Origin: Hyphomicrobium sp. | GTDB lineage: Bacteria; Pseudomonadota; Alphaproteobacteria; Rhizobiales; Hyphomicrobiaceae | Assembly: GCA_002928515.1 (NCBI GenBank) | Contig: PERI01000009.1 | Location: 1-64,000 of the forward strand | DNA length: 64,000 nt | Direction of reading: 5' to 3' | Shown: piece by piece, positions 46,027 to 55,299 of the stretch | How the letters are laid out: each line of letters begins with the position of its first letter | Position numbering within the stretch: the stretch's first letter is position 1 | Translations under genes and position numbers: made by a program | The notes under the pieces: model-generated | What the model saw: only the letters and a program-made list of their open reading frames with translations | Told to the model about the DNA's origin: nothing | The model's database searches: none

Positions 46027-47979
46027 GTGGACTTTAAGAGCAGTGGCATGCAACGCACACTTCCTCCGCAGCAGGCCACGAGCGATACCGGGCTCTTGGC
46101 TAGGCTCACTCCGTCGCCAGAACAAACCCGCGTATTGAAAGCGCTGTGGCCCTATGTGTGGCCGCACGACCGGCCCGATTTACGACGCACAGTGCTTTGG
46201 TCGCTGGTGCTCATTCTGATCGCGAAGCTCGTCACGGTCACGGTGCCCTACACCTTGAAGTGGGCAACCGATGCACTGGTCGCGGCCACGGGTGGCAATG
46301 TTCCGTCCAGCGAACAGATTGCTTGGCTGGCAGGGGCTCCGGTGCTAGCCAGCGTGGTTTACGGTGCGTCACGCATTCTCATGACGCTGTTGGTGCAAAT
46401 GCGTGAAGGTATGTTCGCCAAAGTGGCCATGCATGCCGTGCGCAAACTGGCGCTCTCGACGTTCGAGCATATGCATCGCCTATCGTTGCGGTTTCATTTG
46501 GAAAAGAAAACCGGTGGCTTGACGCGTGTGCTGGAGCGCGGGCGCGCCGGCATCGAAAATATCAGCCGCATGGCGCTGATGACGCTGATCCCGACCATTG
46601 TCGAATTCGTGTTGATCATTGGCGTGTGCGCCATTGAATTCGACTGGCGTTATATCGTCACCATCATCACGATGATCGTTGCGTATCTGTGGTTCACGGT
46701 GAAGGCGACCGATTGGCGTTTGCAAATTCGACGCACGATGAACGATAGCGACACGGATGCGAATACCAAGGCCGTCGATAGCTTGCTCAATTATGAAACG
46801 GTGAAATATTTCGGCGCCGAGTTGCGCGAAGCCTCTCGCTACGATCACTCGATGGCGGCTTATGAAAAAGCCAGCATCAAAACCTATACATCTCTAGCTG
46901 TACTCAATGCCGGACAAGCGGTGGTGTTTACCGTTGCGCTGACGATTTGTCTGGTGATGGCCGCTAACGATGTCATTTCGGGCCAGCACACGGTCGGCCA
47001 TTTTGCGATGGTCAATCTGCTGATGCTGCAACTGTTCATGCCGCTGAATTTCATGGGCATGGTGTACCGCGAAATCAAACAGGGACTGACCGACATCGAG
47101 CGCATGATGGACGTGCTCGATCAGCAGCCGGAAGTCTCAGACCGGCCGGGTGCCAAGCCATTGCAGGTGTCGGGTGGCTCGATCCGTTTCGAGAACGTGC
47201 GGTTCGCGTATGATCCCGAGCGCGTGATCTTGAAGGACGTTTCGTTCGATGTTCCGGCGGGCAAGATGGTTGCCATTGTCGGTCCATCGGGTGCCGGAAA
47301 ATCGACGATCGCGCGCATTCTGTTGCGCTTTTACGATGTGTCGGGTGGGCGTGTGACCATCGACGGGCAAGACTTGCGCGACGTGACGCAACTTTCGCTG
47401 CGGGCTGCCATCGGCGTGGTGCCGCAGGACACCGTGCTGTTCAACGATACGATTTTCTACAACATCAAATACGGGCGCGCCGATGCTACCGATGCCGAAG
47501 TTTATGCGGCAGCGAAGATGGCACAGATCGACGACTTCGTGACGGCGCTACCAGACGGCTACAACACGATGGTTGGCGAGCGCGGATTGAAATTATCGGG
47601 CGGTGAAAAGCAGCGCGTTGCGATTGCGCGGACGATTTTGAAAGGTCCGCCGATCCTTATTTTGGACGAGGCGACAAGCGCGCTCGACAGCCATACGGAA
47701 AAAGAAATTCAGGATGCGCTGGATCAGGTGTCGCGCGATCGCACCACGGTCGTCATCGCGCATCGGTTATCGACTATCATTCATGCCGATGTGATTTTGG
47801 TTTTGCGCGATGGCGCGTTGGTCGAGCAAGGCACGCACGCGGATCTCATTGCTCGTGACGGGCTTTATGCCAGCCTGTGGTCGCGCCAGCGCCAAGCCGA
47901 AAAAGCGCGCGAGGAATTGGCGCATGCGCTGGAAGAAGCGGTGGCAAGCGGGGCTTTGCGAGCGGGCCAGACGTCCTAG
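46027..47979 (+). CDS. Atm1/HMT1-type ABC exporter
   Basis: 650-residue half-transporter with a fused six-helix membrane domain (about 60-340) and ATPase. Walker A GPSGAGKST lies near 419, the signature LSGGEKQR near 523, Walker B ILILDEATSALDSH, and an H-loop His in VIAHRLSTI. The membrane-domain block NTKAVDSLLNYETVKYFGAE is typical of the mitochondrial Atm1/bacterial Atm1 group, which exports glutathione-derived or metal-thiol compounds. The GTG at 46027 or the ATG at 46048 may be the start. It follows the LysM gene closely. Confidence 0.9.
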   Translation: MDFKSSGMQRTLPPQQATSDTGLLARLTPSPEQTRVLKALWPYVWPHDRPDLRRTVLWSLVLILIAKLVTVTVPYTLKWATDALVAATGGNVPSSEQIAWLAGAPVLASVVYGASRILMTLLVQMREGMFAKVAMHAVRKLALSTFEHMHRLSLRFHLEKKTGGLTRVLERGRAGIENISRMALMTLIPTIVEFVLIIGVCAIEFDWRYIVTIITMIVAYLWFTVKATDWRLQIRRTMNDSDTDANTKAVDSLLNYETVKYFGAELREASRYDHSMAAYEKASIKTYTSLAVLNAGQAVVFTVALTICLVMAANDVISGQHTVGHFAMVNLLMLQLFMPLNFMGMVYREIKQGLTDIERMMDVLDQQPEVSDRPGAKPLQVSGGSIRFENVRFAYDPERVILKDVSFDVPAGKMVAIVGPSGAGKSTIARILLRFYDVSGGRVTIDGQDLRDVTQLSLRAAIGVVPQDTVLFNDTIFYNIKYGRADATDAEVYAAAKMAQIDDFVTALPDGYNTMVGERGLKLSGGEKQRVAIARTILKGPPILILDEATSALDSHTEKEIQDALDQVSRDRTTVVIAHRLSTIIHADVILVLRDGALVEQGTHADLIARDGLYASLWSRQRQAEKAREELAHALEEAVASGALRAGQTS

Positions 47980-48108
47980 CCTGAGGGCGGGCTAGGCTGA
48001 GCCAAACATTAAATTTCACGAAAGTTATCCCCGCGTTGTGCGGCCGGGTTAAATTCATAAGGTGCTGGGCAGATCCGTCCTGCATCAGGCATTCAAGTCT
48101 GCAATGCG

Positions 48109-48816
48109 ATGGGAATTAACCAGGTGAAAGATCCCGACCGCAGTTTTGCTGCTCGCCTTTGGCGTTTGACCGTGACCGTGCTGTGGGCTGCGCGGGCAGT
48201 ATTGTCTGTCCTGTGGTCGATTGTGCGCGCGCCTGTGATGTTCGTTTTGAACATACTTGCGGCACTCATTGTGCTGTTTGAAGAGTGGGGTTGGCGACCG
48301 CTTTCCGAACTTCTGGCTTGGTTTGCAAAGTTTCGCCCGTGGGCGGCTGTCGAGCGATGGATCGCAAGGCTGCCGCCTTATCCGGCGCTTTTGGTGTTTG
48401 CGCTGCCGACCGCTCTGCTCATGCCATTGAAGTTTGTCGCGATGTGGTTGTTGGCGAACGGCAAGTTGGCTGCGGCAACGGGACTATTCGTCGGGGCAAA
48501 GATTGCATCGACGGCGTTGGTTGCGCGCATATTCATGCTGACCAAACCGGCTTTGATGCGCTTGGAATGGTTTGCGCGTACCTATGGCTGGTTCATTCCG
48601 TGGAAGGATCATTTGTTTGCGCTCATTCGCGCGTCTTGGGTCTGGCGTTATGGTCGGATGGTCAAAACGCGGGTGACGCGTGACGTCAAGCAGGCTTATG
48701 CGCTATGGCGGCCGACTTTGCAGGGTGCGGGCGCGCGTTTGGGCACATTGCTCCGAGAAATGCGCGAGCATGTTTTTGCTTGGGGCCGGGCGCTTAAAGC
48801 ACGGTTGTTTGGCTGA
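48109..48816 (+). CDS. membrane protein, unknown
   Basis: 235 residues rich in Trp and Arg, with hydrophobic segments near 17-35, 37-60, 90-118 and 120-145. The C-terminal third is basic and helical (KTRVTRDVKQAYALWRPTLQ). No family is recognised. It lies about 130 bases after the ABC exporter on the same strand and may be cotranscribed with it. Confidence 0.6.
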   Translation: MGINQVKDPDRSFAARLWRLTVTVLWAARAVLSVLWSIVRAPVMFVLNILAALIVLFEEWGWRPLSELLAWFAKFRPWAAVERWIARLPPYPALLVFALPTALLMPLKFVAMWLLANGKLAAATGLFVGAKIASTALVARIFMLTKPALMRLEWFARTYGWFIPWKDHLFALIRASWVWRYGRMVKTRVTRDVKQAYALWRPTLQGAGARLGTLLREMREHVFAWGRALKARLFG

Positions 48817-48950
48817 TTGGGCGTTTCCTCAGGATAAATGTCCCGAATGACAAGGTTGGTGTGAGCGGCTCACCACGATATTTTGTATAATGCGTGACGG
48901 ACCATAATGGTTGTTGACTGTTTTAGTAAATCTATTCACCGTTACTTCGA

Positions 48951-49125
48951 CGGTCCTTCGCAAGAAGGCGTGAAAGGGAATGCGGTAGGATGTTTTGCAT
49001 CTAAAGCCGCGGCTGCCCCCGCAACTGTGAGCGTCGAGGGTTGAACAAAATTGCCACTGGGTAAACCGGGAAGGCTGTTCAATCTGACGACACGCGAGCC
49101 AGGAGACCTGCCGTTAAGAAGACCG
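48951..49125 (+). promoter_or_regulatory. cobalamin (B12) riboswitch
   Basis: All conserved blocks of the adenosylcobalamin riboswitch are present in order: AAAGGGAATGCGGT (48973-48986), GGCTGCCCCCGCAACTGT (49011-49028), GCCACTGGG and CCGGGAAGGC (49053-49075), and the B12 box GAGCCAGGAGACCTGCC (49096-49112). CGGTC (48951) can close the P1 helix with GACCG (49121-49125). The element ends about 118 bases before the porin ATG. In this class, binding of the coenzyme normally represses the gene downstream. The intervening bases contain a CTGGCAT/ATGCCGG stem near 49171-49188 that could belong to the expression platform. Confidence 0.92.
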
Positions 49126-49242
49126 ATTTCTGACCCGAAGGGCGGGGTGTCCCTTGGGCTGATCAGGTTGGCTGGCATTTCTATGCCGGGCTCCGTCAGG
49201 ATCGGTTGTGGCCATAATGCATGGCGTATGACGGAGCTGAAG

Positions 49243-50577
49243 ATGTTGAATACGATCAATACCGGTATATTGCTAAAGTCTAAGCTGAGTGCGGTAGCGC
49301 TCAGTGCAATTTGCTTTCTTGCGAGTGGGTATAGCTTAGCGCAGGCGGCAGACTTAGGTGGCGATTGCTGCGTCGATCTCGAAGAGCGGATTGCGGAGTT
49401 GGAGGCGACAACCGCGCGCAAGGGCAATCGGAAAGTGTCTTTGACGATCGCTGGCCAAGTCAACCAGATGGTGATGTTCTGGGACGACGGCTCGGAGAGC
49501 AATGCCTACGTCGTCGGCAATCGCAATGACCAGACGAATTTCAGTTTTACAGGCGACGCGAAATTTGCGCCGGGCTGGTCGGCCGGATACGAATTGGTTT
49601 TGCGCGTGCGCGACAACCTTTCTGATGCTGTCGATCAGGACAACGATAACGATGTGACCGGTGAGGGTAATTTCACCATCTGGCAGTCACATTGGTTCAT
49701 TGAAAACGAAAAGCTGGGCAAAGTGTCGGTCGGTCGTGCCTCGCGCGTGACGGACACCGCGCCAGAGAACGATCTTTCCGAGGCTGCTGTCGCTGGATAC
49801 GCCGGCGTGCAGGATATCGGCGGCGGTTTCTTGTTGCGAACCAAAGGTGGTGATCTCATCGATCTCGCATGGGGCGATGTCGGCAATCATTTCAATGGCG
49901 ATACTGCAAATCTCGTGCGTTACGATACGCCTGAACTCATGGGCTTTATTGCCTCGGTGAGTTGGGGTGAAGACGACATCTGGGATGTCGGATTGAAGTA
50001 TGAAGGTGAAGGTGGTGGCTTCAAGTTGGCGGCGAGTATCGCTTACACGGAAATCACAGATGGCGATGGAGAGTTTGCGGAAGCCGATGAGTCGACCATC
50101 GTTGGCTCTTTCTCGGTTCTGCATGACCCCAGCGGCTTGAACCTGACGGTTGCTGCCGGCGAGCGTCAGTTCGATGACGCAATTATTGATGCCGATGGCG
50201 ATATCCGCACCGCCAAAGACGCGCGATTCATTTACGCAAAGGCTGGCTGGCTTGCCAAGCTGACTGGGCTGGGGCCAACGGCATTCTATGGTGAATACGG
50301 ACGGTTCGAAGACTTCGTGACGGTCGGTGAATTTGGTGGCCCTGACGGCTTGGTTTCGCAACTGGGTGGTGGCGATGATACTAGAATCACGGGCAGTGAC
50401 TTTGAAGTGTTCGGCGTCGGGGTCGTGCAACATATCGAAGCGGCCGAGATGCAACTCTATCTTGGCTATCGCTTACATGAGGTCGAGTTCGATCTGGCCG
50501 ACGACCTAGGTGGTGTTTCGAGCAATAATATTGACGACTTCCATACGGTGGTATCGGGCGCGAAAATCTCGTTCTAA
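49243..50577 (+). CDS. outer-membrane porin under B12 riboswitch control
   Basis: About 444 residues from the ATG at 49243, with GGAG seven bases upstream; the frame is open back through the riboswitch, but those starts are not credible. A signal peptide (LSAVALSAICFLASGYSLAQA) is followed by ADLGGDCCVDLEERIAELEA, a short coiled coil, and then a 16-strand-type barrel (KVSLTIAGQVNQMVMFWDDG, NFSFTGDAKFAPGWSAGYEL) ending in Phe (ISF). This is the alphaproteobacterial porin_2/Omp2b type. The riboswitch suggests it admits cobalamin or corrinoid precursors. It is not a TonB-dependent BtuB. Confidence 0.88.
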   Translation: MLNTINTGILLKSKLSAVALSAICFLASGYSLAQAADLGGDCCVDLEERIAELEATTARKGNRKVSLTIAGQVNQMVMFWDDGSESNAYVVGNRNDQTNFSFTGDAKFAPGWSAGYELVLRVRDNLSDAVDQDNDNDVTGEGNFTIWQSHWFIENEKLGKVSVGRASRVTDTAPENDLSEAAVAGYAGVQDIGGGFLLRTKGGDLIDLAWGDVGNHFNGDTANLVRYDTPELMGFIASVSWGEDDIWDVGLKYEGEGGGFKLAASIAYTEITDGDGEFAEADESTIVGSFSVLHDPSGLNLTVAAGERQFDDAIIDADGDIRTAKDARFIYAKAGWLAKLTGLGPTAFYGEYGRFEDFVTVGEFGGPDGLVSQLGGGDDTRITGSDFEVFGVGVVQHIEAAEMQLYLGYRLHEVEFDLADDLGGVSSNNIDDFHTVVSGAKISF

Positions 50578-50605
50578 GCGTCCCTCCTTCCCGGGATGAC
50601 GCTCT

Positions 50606-50646
50606 ACGCCTCCTAGCGCAGACACCATCTCTGCGTTAGGAGGCGT
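50606..50646 (+). terminator. 17-bp hairpin: porin terminator that also holds the miaA Shine-Dalgarno
   Basis: ACGCCTCCTAGCGCAGA (50606-50622) pairs with TCTGCGTTAGGAGGCGT (50630-50646) with a single G-U pair and a 7-base loop. The tail TTTGC is short. The 3' arm contains AGGAGG (50638-50643), the perfect Shine-Dalgarno of miaA, whose ATG is at 50651. The stem therefore can hide that site. Confidence 0.7.
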
Positions 50647-50650
50647 TTGC

Positions 50651-51595
50651 ATGTCTGATGTTCAACAGGGTCTGCGTAGAAAGGCGATACTCATCGCGGG
50701 ACCGACCGCGAGTGGAAAGTCATCATTGGCGCTGGCTTTGGCTGAGCGGCTTGGTGGCGTCGTCATCAACACCGACAGCATGCAAGTTTATCGCGAGTTA
50801 CGCATTTTGACGGCGCGTCCAACACAGGAAGACGAGCGGCGTGCGCCTCATGCGCTGTATGGGTTTGTGTCGGCGGCGGATGCATATTCGGTTGGCCGGT
50901 ATGTGGCGGATGCCGCGCGTGCGCTTGACGACGCGTATGCGAAAGGGCTGGTGCCGATTTTCGTCGGTGGCACGGGTCTCTATTTCAAAGCTTTGTTGGA
51001 AGGCTTGTCGCCGGTTCCTGCGGTCGAGGAGGCTGTGCGTGGGCGTTGGCGCGAGGCTGCGGATAAACTTCCGCCGGGTGAGTTGCACCGTGTGTTGGCT
51101 GAGCGAGATGCGGACATGGCAGAGCGCCTTGATCCATCAGACTTGCAACGGATCGTGCGCGCTTTGGAAGTGATCGAGTCCACGGGACGCTCATTGGCAG
51201 AGTGGCAAAGCGAAAGTGGCGTACCGGTTCTGGCCGCGGGTGATACGTTTCGCCTGATGCTCATGCCGGATCGCGAGGTCTTGCGGGCGCGGGTCGATGC
51301 GCGCTTCGATGCGATGATGGACGCCGGCGCTCTTGACGAAGCGCGCGCGCTCGCAGACTTGGGGCTAGATACAACTTTACCGGCCATGAGGGCGATCGGA
51401 GTGGCGCCTTTGATTGCTACGGTGCGCGGCGATATGAGTGTCGATGGGGCGGTTGAGGCTGCCAAGGCTGAAAGCCGCCAATACCTGAAACGGCAGACGA
51501 CGTGGCTCCGGCGACATATGATTGCTTGGAATGATGTTTCTAAGCAAGAATTAGAAATATCAGCGGCATCTGCCGTATCATTTATTCAAAGTTAG
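50651..51595 (+). CDS. miaA: tRNA dimethylallyltransferase
   Basis: Adds the isopentenyl group to A37 of tRNAs reading UNN codons. 314 residues. P-loop IAGPTASGKSSLALALAERL (about 15-34), substrate loop VINTDSMQVYRELRILTARP, FVGGTGLYFKALLEGLSPVP and the C-terminal ESRQYLKRQTTWLRRHM are all present. The start at 50651 follows a perfect AGGAGG that lies inside a strong hairpin. Confidence 0.96.
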   Translation: MSDVQQGLRRKAILIAGPTASGKSSLALALAERLGGVVINTDSMQVYRELRILTARPTQEDERRAPHALYGFVSAADAYSVGRYVADAARALDDAYAKGLVPIFVGGTGLYFKALLEGLSPVPAVEEAVRGRWREAADKLPPGELHRVLAERDADMAERLDPSDLQRIVRALEVIESTGRSLAEWQSESGVPVLAAGDTFRLMLMPDREVLRARVDARFDAMMDAGALDEARALADLGLDTTLPAMRAIGVAPLIATVRGDMSVDGAVEAAKAESRQYLKRQTTWLRRHMIAWNDVSKQELEISAASAVSFIQS

Positions 51596-51691
51596 CGTTG
51601 ACCGGGCATCATGGTGCCCTTACGGTCGCGGCCACCAACGTTTGCGTCGGCGCGTGAGCGAGCATTTCTATGGGTTGCGGGAGAGACGGAT

Positions 51692-53458
51692 ATGGCACGG
51701 ACAATGACCGGGGCGGAGATCGTTCTGACGGCGCTTGCCGATCAGGGTGTCGAAGTCATATTCGGTTATCCGGGCGGTGCCGTGCTGCCGATTTACGACG
51801 AGCTGTTCCAGCAGGACAAAGTTCGCCACATCCTGGTGCGCCAGGAAGGCGGCGCTGTGCACGCCGCGGAAGGCTACGCGCGTTCGACGGGTAAAGTCGG
51901 CGTTGTGTTGGTGACATCTGGTCCCGGCGCGACGAACGCCGTGACCGGGCTGACTGACGCTCTGATGGATTCCATTCCTGTTGTTTGCATCACCGGGCAA
52001 GTGCCAACCCATTTGATCGGCAACGATGCATTCCAAGAGTGCGATACGGTCGGCATTACGCGGCCGTGCACGAAGCACAACTATCTCGTGAAGAACGTCA
52101 ACGATCTCGCGCGCATCATGCATGAGGCGTTTCACATCGCGCGCACGGGTCGGCCGGGTCCTGTGGTGGTCGATATCCCGAAAGATATTCAATTCGCGAC
52201 CGGCAACTACGTCGGCCCATCGAACATTCAACACAAGACCTATCGCCCGAAGTTAAAGCCGGAGCAGCCTGCGATCCGCGAGGCGGTGGAATTGATCGCT
52301 GGTGCCAAGCGACCGGTGTTTTATACCGGTGGCGGCGTGATCAATTCGGGGCCGAAAGCCAGCCAATTGCTGCGTGAACTCGTGCGCCTGTCTGGCTATC
52401 CGATCACATCCACGCTGATGGGACTTGGCGCCTATCCGGCATCCGATAAGCAGTGGCTCGGCATGCTCGGCATGCACGGCACCTACGAAGCCAACATGGC
52501 GATGCACGATTGCGACGTGATGATCAATATCGGTGCGCGCTTTGATGATCGCATCACCGGTCGCCTCGATGCGTTTTCGCCGAACTCGAAAAAGATCCAC
52601 GTCGATATCGATCCTTCTTCCATCGACAAGGTGGTGCAGGTCGATCTGCCGATCATCGGCGATTGTGCCTATGTGTTGGAAGATATGCTGCGCGTGTGGA
52701 AGGCAAAGTCGCCGGTTCTCGATAAGGCGGCCCACAAGACATGGTGGAAGCAGATCGACGGTTGGCGCGGACGTAAATCGCTGGCGTATAAAAATTCAAA
52801 AGATCTCATCATGCCGCAGTACGCACTCCAGCGTCTGTATGAGCTGACTAAGGATCGCGACACTTACATTTCGACTGAAGTCGGTCAGCATCAGATGTGG
52901 GCGGCGCAGTTTTTAAATTTCGAAGAGCCCAACCGTTGGCTGACGTCGGGTGGGCTTGGCACGATGGGTTATGGTTTGCCGGCCGCCATCGGTGCGCAAG
53001 TGGCGCATCCCAATGCGTTGGTCATCGACGTTGCAGGCGATGCTTCGATCCTCATGAACATTCAAGAATGTTCGACGGCCACGCAGTATCGGTTGCCGGT
53101 GAAAGTGTTCATTCTGAATAACGAATATATGGGCATGGTGCGTCAGTGGCAGCAGCTTTTGCATGGCAACCGCTTGTCTGAAAGCTACACCGAAGCTTTA
53201 CCGGATTTCGTGAAGCTTGCCGATGCCTACGGATGGAAGGGTATCCGCTGCGATCATCCCGCCGACCTCGACGATGCGATCAAGGACATGATCAATTCGC
53301 CGACGGCCGTCATGTTCGATTGCCGTGTGGCTAAGCTCGCGAACTGCTTCCCAATGATACCGTCGGGCAAGGCGCATAACGAGATGATTTTGGGCGAGGA
53401 CGTGACGGACGAAGAAGTCCAGAACGCAATCGGCAAAGAAGGTAAGGTGCTGGTTTGA
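51692..53458 (+). CDS. ilvB: acetolactate synthase large subunit
   Basis: Catalytic subunit for the first common step of valine, leucine and isoleucine synthesis. It is 588 residues from the ATG at 51692, with GGGAGAGA upstream; the frame is open from 51611. ThDP-enzyme motifs are GVEVIFGYPGGAVLPIYDEL with RQEGGAVHAAEGYAR (catalytic Glu near 48), and the ThDP/Mg site GDASILMNIQECSTATQYR followed by ILNNEYMG. The FAD region lies between. The regulatory subunit ilvH is 1.25 kb downstream, with two genes inserted between. Confidence 0.95.
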   Translation: MARTMTGAEIVLTALADQGVEVIFGYPGGAVLPIYDELFQQDKVRHILVRQEGGAVHAAEGYARSTGKVGVVLVTSGPGATNAVTGLTDALMDSIPVVCITGQVPTHLIGNDAFQECDTVGITRPCTKHNYLVKNVNDLARIMHEAFHIARTGRPGPVVVDIPKDIQFATGNYVGPSNIQHKTYRPKLKPEQPAIREAVELIAGAKRPVFYTGGGVINSGPKASQLLRELVRLSGYPITSTLMGLGAYPASDKQWLGMLGMHGTYEANMAMHDCDVMINIGARFDDRITGRLDAFSPNSKKIHVDIDPSSIDKVVQVDLPIIGDCAYVLEDMLRVWKAKSPVLDKAAHKTWWKQIDGWRGRKSLAYKNSKDLIMPQYALQRLYELTKDRDTYISTEVGQHQMWAAQFLNFEEPNRWLTSGGLGTMGYGLPAAIGAQVAHPNALVIDVAGDASILMNIQECSTATQYRLPVKVFILNNEYMGMVRQWQQLLHGNRLSESYTEALPDFVKLADAYGWKGIRCDHPADLDDAIKDMINSPTAVMFDCRVAKLANCFPMIPSGKAHNEMILGEDVTDEEVQNAIGKEGKVLV

Positions 53459-54003
53459 TCGCGGCTGTGACCCATCGGCTGTCGATCCGTGTGCGCGTTG
53501 CATGTTGTGCTGCGACAGCGCTGATGCTTGGCAGTTTGATTGCGGCACACGTCGCGCAGGCGCAAGGTTCGATCGCTTGGGATCGCACAGCCAATATCAA
53601 AGATGCCGCGACCCGGCTTGGGCAATTGCATCGTCGGGGCGGGTCGCAGGCCGTTTTGAAATTTCTCGATGCTTGCTATCGCACGCACATGCTGGCGAGC
53701 GACTTCAATCAGGGTCTTGAATCCTGCATGGCGCAGGATTTCATGCACACACAAGTGTTGGCGCAGATATACGCGCGTGTGCCGGAAAGCGAACTCAAAT
53801 CCAAGAATGTTCCGACGCCTAAATTGATTGCCGATGGCATGGGTCAGCGTTTTCAAGCGGTGTTTTCACAGTACAAAATTTCCAAAGATGATGCGCTGGC
53901 CTTTCAAAAGCGCGTCGCCAACGACGGCTTGCCGATTTTTGTCGCCGCCGTGTTTCCCAAAGGCGCGCCGAAAGAGGGCGCACGCGAACCGGAGCAAAAA
54001 TAA
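53455..54003 (+). CDS. secreted protein coupled to ilvB, unknown
   Basis: 182 residues starting with TTG at 53455, overlapping the ilvB stop as TTGATC, which suggests translational coupling. A signal peptide (ACCAATALMLGSLIAAHVAQA) ends near residue 36. The mature protein is helical, with ACYRTHMLASDFNQGLESCM and QYKISKDDALAFQKRVANDG. The family is not recognised. A later start is possible, since no ribosome-binding site is obvious. The GST-like gene follows seven bases after the stop. Confidence 0.6.
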   Translation: MIAAVTHRLSIRVRVACCAATALMLGSLIAAHVAQAQGSIAWDRTANIKDAATRLGQLHRRGGSQAVLKFLDACYRTHMLASDFNQGLESCMAQDFMHTQVLAQIYARVPESELKSKNVPTPKLIADGMGQRFQAVFSQYKISKDDALAFQKRVANDGLPIFVAAVFPKGAPKEGAREPEQK

Positions 54004-54010
54004 CCGCCCG

Positions 54011-54685
54011 ATGCTGAAACTCGTCATCGCCAACAAGCTGTATTCGTCCTGGTCGTTGCGCCCGTGGCTCGTCATGCGCGCGTTCGATATTCCGTTTCAG
54101 GAAATCAACATTCCGCTGCGGACGGCGGAAAGTCGGCAGCGCGTGTTGGCTCTGTCGCCGTCTGGCAAGGTGCCAGCGCTGATTACGCCCGATCAGACGA
54201 TCTGGGAGAGCTTGGCTATTATTGAGTATCTAGCTGAGACCTATCCCAATAAACCGATCTGGCCTAGCGATCGTGTTGCGCGTGCTCATGCGCGCGCGAT
54301 ATCCAATGAAATGCACGGTGGGTTCCAAACGCTGCGTCAAGGCTGCCCGATGAATTTAGGGGGTCGCTATGCAACGCCGGACATGACCGATGCCTTGAAG
54401 GCTAATGTCGCACGCATTGAAGACATCTGGTCGGAAGCGCGGAGCAAATTCGCCAACGGCGGCGATTATTTGTTTGGCTCTTTTTCGGCAGCCGATGCCA
54501 TGTATGCGCCGGTCGCTACCCGGCTAGATACCTATCAAATTCCAGTTCGCGATGAGACGCGCCGGTATATGGATGTGATCCTTACGCATCCGGATTTCGT
54601 GGCGTGGCGTCACGCAGCCTTACAAGAAACTTGGACGATACCCGATTACGATAATGGCCACACGTTGGTTGAAACATTCCGCTGA
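54011..54685 (+). CDS. glutathione S-transferase family protein
   Basis: 224 residues. The N-terminal thioredoxin-like domain has LVIANKLYSSWSLRPWLVMR (Ser active-site region), KVPALI and the glutathione-binding WESLAIIEYLAETYPNKPIW. An all-helical C-terminal domain contains GSFSAADAMYAPVATRLDTY. The substrate cannot be predicted. The ATG at 54011 is chosen because the longer frame overlaps the previous gene. It sits between ilvB and ilvH, probably in one transcript. Confidence 0.9.
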   Translation: MLKLVIANKLYSSWSLRPWLVMRAFDIPFQEINIPLRTAESRQRVLALSPSGKVPALITPDQTIWESLAIIEYLAETYPNKPIWPSDRVARAHARAISNEMHGGFQTLRQGCPMNLGGRYATPDMTDALKANVARIEDIWSEARSKFANGGDYLFGSFSAADAMYAPVATRLDTYQIPVRDETRRYMDVILTHPDFVAWRHAALQETWTIPDYDNGHTLVETFR

Positions 54686-54711
54686 AGCAACGAGATCGAA
54701 ACGAGATCACC

Positions 54712-55260
54712 ATGGGCGAGCATCCCAAGCAGTCGCATTATCCAAGCCCGCAGAAGGCGCAAGATATCGTTTCTCGCACGCTGTCGATTATCGTCGATAA
54801 CGAGCCGGGCGTGCTGGCGCGTGTGATCGGTTTGTTTTCCGGACGCGGCTACAACATCGACAGTTTGACAGTGACCGAGACGGAGCATGAAAAGCATCTG
54901 TCACGCATAACCGTCATCACGAGTGGCACGCCGGCGGTCATCAAGCAGATCAAAGCGCAGCTCGAACGCTTGGTGCCAGTGCACCGGGTGCGTGACTTGA
55001 CGAACGAGGGCGGCTCGATCGAACGCGAGTTGGCTTTGGTGAAGGTGGCTGGCAAAGGCGAGAAACGCATCGAGGCCTTGAGGCTGGCTGAGATTTTTCG
55101 CGCCAAGGTCGTCGATACTTCGACCGAGCACTTCGTTTTCGAGATCACCGGCAAGCCGTCGAAGATTGAAACGTTCATGCAGATCATGGGCGAGTTGGGC
55201 CTCGTCGAGGTTTCGCGCACCGGCATAGCGGCGATCGGCCGTGGTTCGACGATGCTTTAG
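54712..55260 (+). CDS. ilvH: acetolactate synthase small subunit
   Basis: 182-residue regulatory subunit (IlvH/IlvN type) that gives valine feedback control. The ACT domain is TLSIIVDNEPGVLARVIGLF with SGRGYNIDSLTVTETE, and the C-terminal domain has REIFRAKVVD-like and VFEITGKPSKIETFM segments. A 22-residue N-terminal extension before the ACT domain is normal for alphaproteobacteria. It follows ilvB and two small genes in the same direction. Confidence 0.95.
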   Translation: MGEHPKQSHYPSPQKAQDIVSRTLSIIVDNEPGVLARVIGLFSGRGYNIDSLTVTETEHEKHLSRITVITSGTPAVIKQIKAQLERLVPVHRVRDLTNEGGSIERELALVKVAGKGEKRIEALRLAEIFRAKVVDTSTEHFVFEITGKPSKIETFMQIMGELGLVEVSRTGIAAIGRGSTML

Positions 55261-55299
55261 TGCGGTGACCGATACCGTTTCACTAAAAAGGCATCATCG

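Noticed and set aside
49051-49242. In-frame extension of the porin gene into the riboswitch
   Set aside because: The open frame crosses the conserved B12 riboswitch core, and the signal peptide begins only after 49243.
51611-51691. 27-residue N-terminal extension of IlvB, or an ilvB leader peptide
   Set aside because: It is in frame with ilvB with no stop, so it is not a leader. The ATG at 51692 has the better ribosome-binding site and the family start.
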